This document shows positions 9,139-18,609 of a DNA stretch of 64,000 nt, one piece after another. Every line of letters begins with the position of its first letter. The stretch's first letter is position 1. The stretch is from positions 248,001-312,000 of the forward strand of contig NZ_MEJH01000004.1 of assembly GCF_001953635.1 (NCBI RefSeq). Reading direction: 5' to 3'. The notes under the pieces were generated by a model. It was not told the origin of the DNA and did no database searches. It saw only the letters and a list, made by a program, of their open reading frames with translations. The translations under genes were made by a program, and so were the position numbers. The stretch is from Alteromonas abrolhosensis (GTDB lineage Bacteria > Pseudomonadota > Gammaproteobacteria > Enterobacterales > Alteromonadaceae).

Positions 9139-9834
9139 ATGAGCCACACCATTCTACTTGTTGAAGATGATGCGAATATTCGTCAGATGCTGAGCATTGC
9201 GCTAGGTGTAGAAGGCTACCTTTGTGTTGAAGCTGCTTCGGTTCGAGAAGCCTTCTCATTGTTTAATCAGCATCGTCCTGACCTTGTCATACTCGATTTA
9301 GGGTTACCTGATGGTGAGGGGAGTGAAGTACTTAAACGCATTAGAGAATCCAGTCGCCTGCCAGTGCTCGTATTGTCTGCAAGAGATCAGGAGTTAGACA
9401 AGGTCGACCTGTTGTCCCGGGGTGCCAATGACTATGTTAGCAAGCCTTTTGGGATCAGAGAGCTTGTCACCCGAGTGAAAGTACTGCTTAGAGACTTCAA
9501 TCCTGTGGTTGAGCCCACAACGCCCACACGACAGATTGGCAAGATAGCATTGGATATTACCGAGCGACGGCTGCTCGTTGAAGGCGAAGTTATCGCGCTG
9601 GCCCCAAAAGAAGTTCAGCTTCTTGACGAGCTTACAAAACAGCCTGGGGCGTTTATTAGTCAGCAGGAATTGTTAAGAAGAATATGGGGTCTACATCACA
9701 GTGAAGACACCCACTACATCCGCGTTCTTGTAAGACAGCTTAGAAAGAAGATAGATCCGTTCGAGAAAGATTTAATAGAGACAATGCCTAAACAAGGCTA
9801 CCGAATAGCGGTTGATAAACCGGAGGCTAATTAA
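9139..9834 (+). CDS. KdpE-like response regulator (OmpR family)
   Basis: DNA-binding response regulator with a receiver domain (acidic pocket EDD at 9-11, phospho-acceptor Asp53 in ILDLGLPDGEG, Lys in SKPFG) and a C-terminal winged helix ending YIRVLVRQLRKKI...GYRIA. I chose ATG 9139 because AAGAAGGGG lies just upstream; the frame is open to 9061 within the kinase gene. It shares one base with the next gene (TAATG). Likely target: its own operon. Confidence 0.9.
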   Translation: MSHTILLVEDDANIRQMLSIALGVEGYLCVEAASVREAFSLFNQHRPDLVILDLGLPDGEGSEVLKRIRESSRLPVLVLSARDQELDKVDLLSRGANDYVSKPFGIRELVTRVKVLLRDFNPVVEPTTPTRQIGKIALDITERRLLVEGEVIALAPKEVQLLDELTKQPGAFISQQELLRRIWGLHHSEDTHYIRVLVRQLRKKIDPFEKDLIETMPKQGYRIAVDKPEAN

Positions 9835-10490
9835 TGTCGCACTTTAGTGTAATTGGGCTTGGCAAGTTTGGCTTAACGGCCAGTTTAGAGTTAATTCATA
9901 TGGGACACACCGTTACAGGAATTGACCAAAGTGAAAAGCTGGTTGAACAGTATGCAGGTGAGTTTACGCAGTGCGTTGTGTGTGACGCCAGTGATGAGCG
10001 TGCGCTCAAGGAATTAAACTTGTGTCAGAGTGAAGCCGTGCTTGTTGCTATTGGCGAGGATATGCAAGCTAGCTTACTGTGTACGTTGGCATTAAATAAC
10101 TTGGGCGTAGCCAATATTTGGGTGAAAGCTAATAGCTCTGCTCACCACGCTATTTTATCCAAGCTGGGTGTATCGAAAATTATCCACCCTGAAGAAGAGA
10201 TGGGAGCAAGGGTGGCGCAAGCGCTTAACTACCCAATGGTGAATGACTACTTGGGTATAGGACACGGCGTTTATATCGTTGATGTCATTTTGTCTGATCA
10301 CTTTTCTTCACAGCGCTTAAAAGACGTGCTGTCCGTCGGTAAGGGGCAGGTCTCTTGTTTGTTAGTTAAGCGAGGTCACCAGCTACATCATAATCCATCG
10401 TTAGACTTTGAAGTTACTTCGAAAGATACCGTTATTCTCTGCGGCCATAGAGAGAACCTTGTTAAAATAGCGCCCAGGCTAGCACAATGA
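9834..10490 (+). CDS. KtrA/TrkA-type potassium channel gating subunit
   Basis: Cytosolic ring-forming regulator that binds nucleotides and gates a KtrB-type channel. An N-terminal Rossmann motif VIGLGKFG and the acidic residue ending strand 2 (GID) mark the RCK_N domain; residues from about 135 form RCK_C. The length of 218 residues fits KtrA rather than the duplicated TrkA of E. coli. The start overlaps the regulator stop and the end overlaps the channel start by 4 bases. Confidence 0.9.
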   Translation: MSHFSVIGLGKFGLTASLELIHMGHTVTGIDQSEKLVEQYAGEFTQCVVCDASDERALKELNLCQSEAVLVAIGEDMQASLLCTLALNNLGVANIWVKANSSAHHAILSKLGVSKIIHPEEEMGARVAQALNYPMVNDYLGIGHGVYIVDVILSDHFSSQRLKDVLSVGKGQVSCLLVKRGHQLHHNPSLDFEVTSKDTVILCGHRENLVKIAPRLAQ

Positions 10491-11851
10491 ACAGATGGGA
10501 TCCTGGCTATAGACCTATAGAGCGCTCGCCTAAAGGTATCAATAAAATTCAGGTAGGGCCGCCTCTTATTCTCTCCCTAAGCTTTGTGGCGGTGATTTTC
10601 TTAGGCACCGTAATCCTAAAATTACCAATGATGACTCATGAGCCCATCTCGTGGATCCAAAGCCTATTTACTTCCACATCGGCGGTGACAGTAACGGGTC
10701 TTGTGGTAGTCGATACCGGATCTGTTTTTACAACTGCTGGACAAGCGGTGATTGCGGTTTTAATTCAGCTGGGGGGCTTAGGGTTGATGACGTTTGCCAT
10801 CGTCACGCTCATTGCCTTAGGAAGTAAAATCAGTTTCTTGCAGCAATCGGCAGTGAAGGAGGCGTTTAATCAAACAGATTTATCAACGCTTGTGTCTACA
10901 GCAAAGTCGGTACTGATTTTTGCTTTCTTCGTTGAGTTAGTGGGTTTTTGTATTCTGTCGGCCTACTGGATGCAGGAAAAAGGAGTAAGTGAAGCGTTAT
11001 TTCACGCGTTTTTTTACACCATCTCTGCGTTCAACAACGCAGGATTTGCACTTAGTGGGGATAGTCTTTCCGCCTATGTGGGAGACCCGGTTATCAACAT
11101 CACTATTTCTGCATTATTTATTATTGGTGGTCTCGGGTTTTCCGTTTGGATAGAGCTTCATAAAAAGCGCAGATGGCAACGTATCTCTGTGTATGCCAAG
11201 ACAATGATATTGGGTACGCTAATTGTCAATGTAACCGCCTTTTTGCTTATCTTTGTTATTGAAAGTGATAATCCTGCAACCTTGGCGAACCTCGATACTC
11301 AAAGCGCATTATGGGCATCTTGGTTTCAAGCCGTTACTCCAAGAACAGCCGGCTTTAATACGCTGGATATAGCATCGTTAGAAGATCCAACAACAGCATT
11401 AATGTTGTTGCTAATGTTTATCGGCGGGGGCTCAATGAGTACCGCAAGCGGTATAAAACTGATGACTTTCATCGTTTTGATCATTGCCGCATACAACTAT
11501 ATTCAGCGGGGAGCTGCGCCACGACTTTTTGGTAGAACAATTTCAAATGACACTATCAGCAAAGCGCTAGCGCTTACGATGATTTCCATAGGTATTACGT
11601 GGATAGCTATTTTTCTTTTATTAATGTCAGAAAAAGCTGACTTTTTGGATATCGTTTTCGAAGCGGTTTCTGCTCTTGGGACCGTGGGTCTTTCCAGAGG
11701 GTTAACTGGCGAGCTGTCAAACAGTGGTGAGTGGATCATTATCTTACTGATGTACGCGGGTAGATTAGGGCCTTTAACATTGGCTTATTTTATTGCCAGC
11801 CCTCGAATAAGCCGCATTAAATACCCAGAAGCTAAGCTAGCAATTGGTTAA
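10487..11851 (+). CDS. KtrB/TrkH-type potassium uptake channel
   Basis: Inner-membrane potassium uptake subunit with four membrane-pore-membrane repeats. The selectivity segments are visible in order: SAVTVTGLVV, AFNNAGFALSG, TPRTAGFNTLD and ALGTVGLSRGL. At 454 residues it matches KtrB. Together with the RCK subunit it forms the transporter, and the two upstream regulatory genes make a self-contained four-gene unit. Its 3' end overlaps the convergent small gene by 4 bases. Confidence 0.92.
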   Translation: MNRWDPGYRPIERSPKGINKIQVGPPLILSLSFVAVIFLGTVILKLPMMTHEPISWIQSLFTSTSAVTVTGLVVVDTGSVFTTAGQAVIAVLIQLGGLGLMTFAIVTLIALGSKISFLQQSAVKEAFNQTDLSTLVSTAKSVLIFAFFVELVGFCILSAYWMQEKGVSEALFHAFFYTISAFNNAGFALSGDSLSAYVGDPVINITISALFIIGGLGFSVWIELHKKRRWQRISVYAKTMILGTLIVNVTAFLLIFVIESDNPATLANLDTQSALWASWFQAVTPRTAGFNTLDIASLEDPTTALMLLLMFIGGGSMSTASGIKLMTFIVLIIAAYNYIQRGAAPRLFGRTISNDTISKALALTMISIGITWIAIFLLLMSEKADFLDIVFEAVSALGTVGLSRGLTGELSNSGEWIIILLMYAGRLGPLTLAYFIASPRISRIKYPEAKLAIG

Positions 11852-12171
11852 CCTGCAAAAATGGCGGCACGTTCATCTTCACTTAAAATACCGACGAAGA
11901 TGGTTTCTCTTCTTAAGTTGGCTGTACGCTCATCGTCAGCCAAAAGAAGCGCCTTAAATACGTCTGGTTGATGGCGAGCCTCAATTATTCCTTTCCAAAG
12001 AAGGTAGCTTCCATAGCGCATCATTTTTTTGTGATAACGGGTTTCTAATGTTTTTTCGACTTCTTCGAATAGTTCTGGTTGCAACATCAGTTTGTCGGCA
12101 ATGGCATTGTGTATTTTTTTGATACGTTCGTTTACGTCACTTCGACGTTGCTTTTTGGGTCTTGCTAACAT
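11848..12171 (-). CDS. Conserved hypothetical protein, 107 residues
   Basis: I do not recognise the family. It is a soluble, charged, helical protein with a basic N-terminus (MLARPKKQRR) and no membrane segment or cysteine. It lies convergent to the potassium channel gene, with a 4-base overlap of the stops, and upstream in orientation from no gene on its own strand closer than 65 bases. Normal codon use and a clean frame suggest a real gene. Function unknown. Confidence 0.6.
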   Translation of the reverse strand: MLARPKKQRRSDVNERIKKIHNAIADKLMLQPELFEEVEKTLETRYHKKMMRYGSYLLWKGIIEARHQPDVFKALLLADDERTANLRRETIFVGILSEDERAAIFAG

Positions 12172-12236
12172 AAATCATCGTGTGGTTAGAGTTTACTCAT
12201 TTTGCCATTAGGGGACGCCGAGTCCCCGTGTGATTG

Positions 12237-12452
12237 CTAGTCGTCATTTAATAGCGGTTCTACAACAGACTCTAAACCGTTTAGCTTAATTTCATACATT
12301 AAAGCGAGCTGTTCACCAAGCTTGTTTTCTGGAAAGCCTTGCTTGTGAAACCAGACCAAATAGGGTTCAGGTAAATGAAATAGGCGTCTTCCAGCGTATT
12401 TGCCAAAGGGCATCACTTGGTTAATAGCGGCTTTAATAAGCGTTGGGTCCAT
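12237..12452 (-). CDS. DUF3820 small protein
   Basis: A 71-residue protein with the signature MPFGKYAGRRLFHLPEPYLVWF seen in short segments (MPFGKYAGR, LPEPYLVWF), which is typical of DUF3820. The molecular role is not known to me. The start codon directly abuts the stop of the upstream ABC exporter gene, so the two are translated from one message. Confidence 0.8.
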   Translation of the reverse strand: MDPTLIKAAINQVMPFGKYAGRRLFHLPEPYLVWFHKQGFPENKLGEQLALMYEIKLNGLESVVEPLLNDD

Positions 12453-14273
12453 TTACTGATTACCTTTTGACTTGGAATTTTCGATGAGGTCTTCATCTTC
12501 ACGCTGCTGTGCTTGCCATAGTGCTGCGTATTCACCACCTTGCTCAAGCAAATAAGTGTGTGTCCCTTCCTCTACAATGGTACCGTTTTTAAGTACAAGG
12601 ATCTTGTCGGCATCAACAATAGTGGACAGTCTATGGGCGATGACTAAGCTGGTGTGTCCCTTAGCTGCGTCGCGAAGGGCCGCTAATATCGCACGTTCTG
12701 ACGTGCTGTCTAACGAGCTGGTGGCTTCATCAAAAATCATGATTGGCGCGCCTTTAAGTAAGGCCCTTGCGATAGATACGCGCTGCTTTTCGCCACCAGA
12801 AAGTTTTAGACCACGCTCGCCCACAGTAGTTTCTAGCTTATCAGGCAGGCTTTCTACAAATGTTTCTAAATGGGCGAGCTTAATAACGTGTTTAATCTCG
12901 TCCTCGCTCGCATCAGGATTACCGTAGCGAATGTTCTCCAACAAGGTAGTGTTAAACAGAACAGTATCTTGGGGCACGATACCTATGTGTGAACGCAGAC
13001 TCTGTTGGGTGACCGACGCGATGTCTTTTCCATTTATCGTGATGTCGCCCTGTTGGGGCTCGTAAAAACGAAAAAGCAGCTTCATCAGCGTCGATTTTCC
13101 CGCGCCGCTTTCCCCCACCACCGCGACCTTTGCCCCGGGGGGCACCTCAAAGCTCAAGCCGTTAAGTATTTGTCGATTCTCGGTATACGCAAAATGTACA
13201 TTGCTAAATCGCAGTGCGGGGTTGGCGCAAGTTAATTCTGTGGCATCATCTGCATCTTTTATTGCTGGCGTTTGTGCGAGAAGGTCGAACAATTTATCGA
13301 TATTGGCAAGGCTTCCTCTAATTTCTCGATAAACAAACCCTAAGAAGTTTAACGGCATAAAAATTTGCATGGTGAAGGCGTTGATCAATACAAAGTCGCC
13401 TATGGTCATTTCGCCATTTATTACACCAAAGGCAGCATTAGCCATCATCGAGGTCATGGCAATTGCGATTATGGCAGCTTGGCCGCCATTGAGTGCAAAC
13501 AGCGACAACCGGTTCTTCCTTCGAGCCTTTTCCCATGTTGCTAAATCGGTGTCGTAACGATGTGCTTCAAACGATTCGTTGTTAAAGTATTTAACGGTTT
13601 CAAAATTTAGCAGGCTGTCTACCGCCCGGGAGTTGGTGGTGGAGTCAGCTTCATTCATCTGTGTAACAAAGCGAGTGCGCCAATCCGTTGCTTTCATCGA
13701 AAATCCGATATAAGCCACCACGCTAAGCACAATAATTAACGCGAAAGATACGCCAAATTGAAACAAGAGTAAGCCAACAACAAGGGCAATCTCTAATAGG
13801 GTAGGGACAATATTGAACACCATAAATCGCATGAGAAAACTAACGCCGTTGGTACCGCGCTCTATATCCCGAGATAAACCGCCTGTACGTCGATTTAAAT
13901 GAAAGCCTAAGTCTAGGTTGTGCAAATGCTTGAAGACTTTTAATCCTAATCGACGCATGGCGCGTTCTGTGACACGACCAAATAGCGTATCGCGCACTTC
14001 ACCGAGCAACACGTTTAGCAGGCGCAGCGCTCCATACGCGACTATTAAACTTATCGGCACCGCTAAAGCGAGGGTGGTTAAGTCGCCGTTTAAACTGTCA
14101 ACGGTGTACTTTAATACATAGGGCAGGCCGATACTGGCAAGCTTCGCTGCCACCAAACATACAAGAGCAAGAAAAACGCGATGTTTAAATTCCAGAAGAT
14201 AAGGCCAGAGCTGCGAGAGAACGTGCCATTTAACAGGTTCATCGACATTTGAAGGAAAACGGTTTTTTCTCAT
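12453..14273 (-). CDS. Atm1-type ABC exporter (fused permease and ATPase)
   Basis: Half-transporter of the Atm1/ABCB7/HMT1 group, which exports glutathione or metal/sulfur conjugates. The first about 330 residues hold six membrane helices; the ATPase follows with Walker A GESGAGKST, signature LSGGEKQR, Walker B MIFDEATSSLD and the switch His in VIAHRLST. The 606-residue length is right for a homodimer. Motifs in the first cytosolic loop (ERAMRRLGLKVFKHLHNLDLGFH in overview) and NRRTGGLSRDIERGT are characteristic of the Atm1 branch. A DUF3820 gene follows directly. Substrate is inferred only from the family. Confidence 0.88.
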   Translation of the reverse strand: MRKNRFPSNVDEPVKWHVLSQLWPYLLEFKHRVFLALVCLVAAKLASIGLPYVLKYTVDSLNGDLTTLALAVPISLIVAYGALRLLNVLLGEVRDTLFGRVTERAMRRLGLKVFKHLHNLDLGFHLNRRTGGLSRDIERGTNGVSFLMRFMVFNIVPTLLEIALVVGLLLFQFGVSFALIIVLSVVAYIGFSMKATDWRTRFVTQMNEADSTTNSRAVDSLLNFETVKYFNNESFEAHRYDTDLATWEKARRKNRLSLFALNGGQAAIIAIAMTSMMANAAFGVINGEMTIGDFVLINAFTMQIFMPLNFLGFVYREIRGSLANIDKLFDLLAQTPAIKDADDATELTCANPALRFSNVHFAYTENRQILNGLSFEVPPGAKVAVVGESGAGKSTLMKLLFRFYEPQQGDITINGKDIASVTQQSLRSHIGIVPQDTVLFNTTLLENIRYGNPDASEDEIKHVIKLAHLETFVESLPDKLETTVGERGLKLSGGEKQRVSIARALLKGAPIMIFDEATSSLDSTSERAILAALRDAAKGHTSLVIAHRLSTIVDADKILVLKNGTIVEEGTHTYLLEQGGEYAALWQAQQREDEDLIENSKSKGNQ

Positions 14274-14600
14274 TTTATTGTGTGCTTTATTGTTAAATAT
14301 TCAGTATCAAGAGCTCAATACTATTGATGACTAGCGATAACGTTAACTCTTTGGTTAAGGTTGAGCTAGCCTGTTCGTGTGGGATGATTTTCGCCTTTTG
14401 AAGTACGTTTTGAAATAGGTGAGAGATTAAAATGGTCTTATTTATAGCGATGTATATGTTTAATTATACTAAAGTGGGGCGTACACTAGGTGCCAGTGTA
14501 ATTTAGTTACCTTGTGATATGAGCGTTGGCAGGGCATACACTTCAGTTTGAGAACACGGCAGATAATTTGAAAAAAGTTGTAAGGTTTTAAGGAGTTAGT
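14274..14600. other. Divergent intergenic region, exporter / moaA
   Basis: No gene was found in these 327 bases. The region must hold promoters for both flanking genes and is AT-rich around 14430-14480. I saw no convincing riboswitch, inverted repeat or copy of the dispersed word. Confidence 0.5.
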
Positions 14601-15569
14601 TTGTTAGAAGATAGTTTCGGTAGACAGTTTCACTATTTGCGTTTGTCAGTGACCGAAGCGTGCAATTTTCGCTGCCAGTACTGCTTACCTGATGGGTATG
14701 AAGGTCCATCAAGTGACCAATTTATGACGCTGAGTGAAATCGATACTCTACTAAAAGCGTTTGCCAAACTCGGTACTTCAAAAGTGCGTCTTACAGGCGG
14801 CGAACCCACGCTGCGAAGAGATTTTCTTGAGATATTACAGTTAACTAGTAATACACCAGGTATCCAACGTATTGCTATGACCACACACGGCGCGCGAATG
14901 GAGAAGTATGCTCATCAGTGGAAAGATGCAGGCCTGCATCAAGTTAATGTCAGCATCGATAGTTTAGATCCCCGCCAATTTGCAGCAATTACAGGTCAAG
15001 ATAAATTAAAAGCGGTGCTGCGAGGGTTGGACGCGGCATTAGATGCTGGCCTTGACGTGAAAGTTAATTCTGTTTTGCTCAACGACTTTTCTGATAGCCG
15101 TTTACACCGTTTCCTTGCGTGGCTTAAAGACATGCCAGTAACGCTCCGATTTATAGAATTAATGGAGACAGGGGACTTAAACCAGTTTTTTAACAAGCAA
15201 CATCAAAGCGGTACACCCCTAAAAAGTACGTTGTTAGAAATGGGCTGGCAGCCTTTATTGCGCAGAAAAGATGCTGGGCCTGCGCAAGAGTTTTACCATC
15301 CCGATTACGCTGGAAGGATAGGTTTGATAATGCCTTACAGCAAAGATTTTTGTAAAACCTGTAATCGACTTCGTGTTTCTGCTCCGGGAAAGCTACACCT
15401 TTGTTTGTTCAGCGATAATGGCATCGACATGAGACACTTGCTTGCGAACGGAAATGTGGATGATGTAGTGGCATTTCTTCAAGAGGTGCTTGGCCAAAAA
15501 CATGAAACTCATTATTTACACGAAGGAAAAACAGGGGCAACTAAGCATCTAGCGATGTTGGGAGGCTAG
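14601..15569 (+). CDS. moaA: GTP 3',8-cyclase MoaA
   Basis: Radical SAM enzyme that starts molybdenum cofactor synthesis from GTP. The N-terminal cluster motif is Cys21, Cys25, Cys28 (CNFRCQYC), followed by RLTGGEPTLR. The second cluster site is in the C-terminal part (FCKTCNRLR, then a third Cys in LHLCLF). The protein ends in Gly-Gly, which is functionally important in MoaA. The start is TTG at 14601, 5 bases after AGGAG. No other moa, mob or moe genes are in the window. Confidence 0.93.
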   Translation: MLEDSFGRQFHYLRLSVTEACNFRCQYCLPDGYEGPSSDQFMTLSEIDTLLKAFAKLGTSKVRLTGGEPTLRRDFLEILQLTSNTPGIQRIAMTTHGARMEKYAHQWKDAGLHQVNVSIDSLDPRQFAAITGQDKLKAVLRGLDAALDAGLDVKVNSVLLNDFSDSRLHRFLAWLKDMPVTLRFIELMETGDLNQFFNKQHQSGTPLKSTLLEMGWQPLLRRKDAGPAQEFYHPDYAGRIGLIMPYSKDFCKTCNRLRVSAPGKLHLCLFSDNGIDMRHLLANGNVDDVVAFLQEVLGQKHETHYLHEGKTGATKHLAMLGG

Positions 15570-15697
15570 TGAAGTAACTCACACATTTAGGGAAAATGTG
15601 AGCAAATAAAAAACACCGAATAAGTTTGGTTTGTTGTAAAATTGAGCTATATTCAGCGGTGTAAGTATATTGAAAATAATAACGATAAAGGAAGTAT

Positions 15698-16225
15698 ATG
15701 CATATCAAGGACAGTGCGCGTCTTTCCTACCATTATGTCACGGAACAAGACGCAGATTTTCTATGGGAGCTCGACCAAGACGAGCTTGTCATGAAATATA
15801 TCAATGGTGGCAAGAAGTCTTCAAAAGAAGATATTCGTGAAATCTTTGTTCCTCGTTTTCAAGCCTATTCAAATCCTGCCTTAGGGTGGGGGCTGTGGCG
15901 TGTTGAAACGTTAGCCGAAAAAGAAAGTATTGGGTGGATTTTAGTTCGTCCCTTTGGTTTTTTTACCCAACATCCCGAAAGCGACAACATGGAGCTAGGA
16001 TGGAGGTTCAAGCGCCATGCATGGGGTAAAGGTTATGCAACTGAAGCGGCGGAAGCTGTGAAAGAGGCCCTGTATGACATCGGTGTCGAAAAATTTTCTG
16101 CCATAGCTAATCCGCAAAACAGTGCGTCTATTAATATTATGAAAAAGCTGGGAATGACGTTTAGTCACGAGCTTGAGTACAAAGACAAACTCTACCATGA
16201 GACCGTGGTGGTCTATTCTAACTAA
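15698..16225 (+). CDS. GNAT family N-acetyltransferase (RimJ-like)
   Basis: Acetyl-CoA-dependent transferase of 175 residues. The acetyl-CoA-binding motif A is RHAWGKGYATEA at about residue 108, followed by the asparagine motif IANPQNSASINIMKKLGM typical of the RimJ/RimL-like group. A good AAAGGAAG precedes the ATG. The gene stands alone, 128 bases after moaA. The substrate cannot be told from the sequence. Confidence 0.85.
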   Translation: MHIKDSARLSYHYVTEQDADFLWELDQDELVMKYINGGKKSSKEDIREIFVPRFQAYSNPALGWGLWRVETLAEKESIGWILVRPFGFFTQHPESDNMELGWRFKRHAWGKGYATEAAEAVKEALYDIGVEKFSAIANPQNSASINIMKKLGMTFSHELEYKDKLYHETVVVYSN

Positions 16226-16265
16226 GAGCCTTTAGTAAATGAAAACGAGGGGCTGATTATATCAG

Positions 16266-17888
16266 TCACTCGCTCTTTAAGATGTTTTTTACATTCTCGT
16301 AGCGTGAATACTGATCTTCAGACAAGGTCGCAGATTCAAGCGTTTCTCTGCATTTTTTGATGGCCGTTAGGGTATCAGGAAGTATAGGTGCATTCGCCTT
16401 TCTGGCCCTAACTATGGCTTGAAGGTAGTTAAGCGCAATAGAAGGGTTTTTTGGCATAACGCGAAATGCTTGAGAAAAAGTCGCATAAGACTGTTCTAAA
16501 TTACCTCGCTTATATTGCGCGACTGCGGTGTTATTAAGCGTTTTAGGGCTTAATGTAATAGCTTCTTTTTCCTCTTTCTCCTGCTTTAGATACGTTGCCA
16601 TTAGGTTCAATTCATCGGGGTCTTCATCTTGCCTAGATGAAATTGCGTCTAAAATTGCAAGAGACTCTTTTTTCATTCCTACTTCATGAAGGGCTTTGGC
16701 TCGGTCAAGCAGCGCTTCTGTGGAGTGGTGTTGGGCATGATCTGTGTGAAAATCTGACAACAGCATTTGTGCTTTTACTGTATCGTCTTTCAAATAGTGG
16801 AGGCGCGCGTCGATCACCGCCAGCTCATCGTTCAACACAGCCTTAGGATGAGCTTTTTTCAACTGGCGTAAATATTCATTAGTTTGTTTAACAATGTTGT
16901 TTACGTGTTCGGGCTCAGACGTCATAGCAAAGTCAACGCCTGCTCTTGCAGCAGTTAAATAAATATCAGGCTTGTCGTGGATGGAGTCTTTCGCGTAGCG
17001 TACCACTTTTTTAGCGCTGTTGAACTGGCTCTCATAGTCATGTGTAATTCGAGCTAAATTTATTGCTAGCTTGTGTCTAGCAATATTTTGAGGGGAGATA
17101 TTGCACGCCAATGATGTACATTCTAACGCGTCGTCAAAAGAAGACTGCTTAATTTGAAGTTTAGCAAGCAAGTCGTAAGCCTCAAGTGCCGAATCGGGTC
17201 GCATTGCTAGTTGGATAATCTCTCGTTCTGCGTCATCCAGTTCGTTGAGTGCAAGCAAGCTTCTTGCAATCCCCATTTTTGCCCAGCTAAAATCTTGAAC
17301 ATTTATTATCGATTCAAAGAAGGCAACGGCTTCTTGATATCTTTCAGTGATAATAAATAAATCACCTTTAATTTTCATCGCCAAAGGAAAGTGCTCGGCT
17401 TGTTCAGGCTGTAATAAAAAGAACTCAACCTCGGCTAGGGCTTTTTCATAGTCCTTTTTATCCATGAATGAATAAATATTTTTTAGTGCTTTTTTCCTGG
17501 ATAAAACTCTGGAAAGTCGTCTATCTAACTCGTTCACTGAAAAGGGCTTGGCGATAAATTCATCCGGCTGTAATTCGATAATGGCGTGGACGACTTCCGC
17601 TGAGGTATCTGCACTGGTGAAAATGAATGCACTGGTAAGTGGTAGAGAGTGAGTTTCGTTTAGTTGCTCGAGCAAAAAATAACCGCCTTGCTCGGAGCGT
17701 AAATTATAAGAGCAAATAATGGCGTCGTAATCATGTTCCTGAAGTGCTGAAAGGGCATGAGAGGGTCTATCAACATAGTCCATGTTCTTGAAACCTAATT
17801 GCTCAAGTGCATAGTGCATATGGCTCTTTGCCAGCACCTGATCTTCAGCAATTAACAACTTAGTATTTCTAGCTAAGTGTAGTTTCAT
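16266..17888 (-). CDS. TPR protein with degenerate receiver domain
   Basis: Soluble protein of 540 residues. Residues 9-130 form a CheY-like receiver with the acidic pair Glu15-Asp16, Thr91 and Lys114 in place, but the phospho-acceptor position holds Ser60 (IICSYNL) instead of Asp. The rest is a series of helical TPR-like repeats up to about residue 515. Such receiver-TPR proteins exist in vibrios (VieB is the comparison I know). It probably acts through protein contacts rather than by phosphorylation. No kinase gene is adjacent. Confidence 0.8.
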   Translation of the reverse strand: MKLHLARNTKLLIAEDQVLAKSHMHYALEQLGFKNMDYVDRPSHALSALQEHDYDAIICSYNLRSEQGGYFLLEQLNETHSLPLTSAFIFTSADTSAEVVHAIIELQPDEFIAKPFSVNELDRRLSRVLSRKKALKNIYSFMDKKDYEKALAEVEFFLLQPEQAEHFPLAMKIKGDLFIITERYQEAVAFFESIINVQDFSWAKMGIARSLLALNELDDAEREIIQLAMRPDSALEAYDLLAKLQIKQSSFDDALECTSLACNISPQNIARHKLAINLARITHDYESQFNSAKKVVRYAKDSIHDKPDIYLTAARAGVDFAMTSEPEHVNNIVKQTNEYLRQLKKAHPKAVLNDELAVIDARLHYLKDDTVKAQMLLSDFHTDHAQHHSTEALLDRAKALHEVGMKKESLAILDAISSRQDEDPDELNLMATYLKQEKEEKEAITLSPKTLNNTAVAQYKRGNLEQSYATFSQAFRVMPKNPSIALNYLQAIVRARKANAPILPDTLTAIKKCRETLESATLSEDQYSRYENVKNILKSE

Positions 17889-18130
17889 TAATTTTAAGCC
17901 TCTGAAACATGAGAATTCTCTCTTTTCTTACCATATCACGGTAAGTGCTCCTTAAGTATAGTTCTTTATGGAGACTATCGCACAATGACGGCTTTTCGTA
18001 GCTGAATTTAAGTACTAGTTTATGAGAATGATTAGTGGCTTTGGCGTAGTAATTACCAAATGCTTTAACAAGACAACGATTTAAACAAAGTTGGATTGTT
18101 GTGTTTCTGGAGATTGATATAGTGGGGAAG

Positions 18131-18206
18131 TGGTGGACGCTACTGGGCTTGAACCAGTGACCCTCGCCTTGTAAGGGCGATGCTCTCCCAACTGAGCTAA
18201 GCGTCC
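18131..18206 (-). tRNA. tRNA-Val (anticodon TAC), copy 4 in transcription order
   Basis: Minus-strand cloverleaf beginning GGACGCTTAGCTCAG with anticodon loop CTTACAA, T-loop GGTTCAAGCC and encoded CCA. It is last in a four-gene array of identical genes. Confidence 0.97.
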
Positions 18207-18242
18207 GTATTTTTGTTTCACTGTTTACCCACTGTGAGGAAG

Positions 18243-18318
18243 TGGTGGACGCTACTGGGCTTGAACCAGTGACCCTCGCCTTGTAAGGGCGATGCTCTCC
18301 CAACTGAGCTAAGCGTCC
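18243..18318 (-). tRNA. tRNA-Val (TAC), copy 3
   Basis: Same 76-base sequence as its neighbours, CCA encoded. The spacer to the next copy is 36 bases and contains the repeated segment GTTTCACTGTTTA. Confidence 0.97.
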
Positions 18319-18355
18319 ATATTTTTTGTTTCACTGTTTAACCACGGTGAGGAAG

Positions 18356-18431
18356 TGGTGGACGCTACTGGGCTTGAACCAGTGACCCTCGCCTTGTAAG
18401 GGCGATGCTCTCCCAACTGAGCTAAGCGTCC
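18356..18431 (-). tRNA. tRNA-Val (TAC), copy 2
   Basis: Same 76-base sequence, CCA encoded. The spacers on both sides are near copies of each other, which points to tandem duplication of gene plus spacer. Confidence 0.97.
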
Positions 18432-18468
18432 GTATTTTAAGTTTCACTGTTTAACCACGGTGAAGAAG

Positions 18469-18544
18469 TGGTGGACGCTACTGGGCTTGAACCAGTGACC
18501 CTCGCCTTGTAAGGGCGATGCTCTCCCAACTGAGCTAAGCGTCC
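18469..18544 (-). tRNA. tRNA-Val (TAC), copy 1, next to the promoter
   Basis: Same 76-base sequence, CCA encoded. It is the promoter-proximal gene of the array. Confidence 0.97.
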
Positions 18545-18581
18545 ATATTTCTTTAAAGCTTGCCTAAGCAAGTGGGGCGGT

Positions 18582-18609
18582 ATTATAGAGTCGGTTCCGT
18601 TAGTGTCAA
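18582..18609 (-). promoter_or_regulatory. Promoter of the tRNA-Val array
   Basis: On the minus strand TTGACA (plus 18604-18609) and TATAAT (18582-18587) are separated by 16 bases and followed by the GC-rich discriminator ACCGCCCC, as in stringently controlled stable-RNA promoters. Confidence 0.9.

Noticed and set aside
17869..18303. Open frame on the minus strand across two tRNA-Val genes
   Set aside because: It runs through two tRNAs and their spacers; the protein repeats only because the tRNAs repeat.
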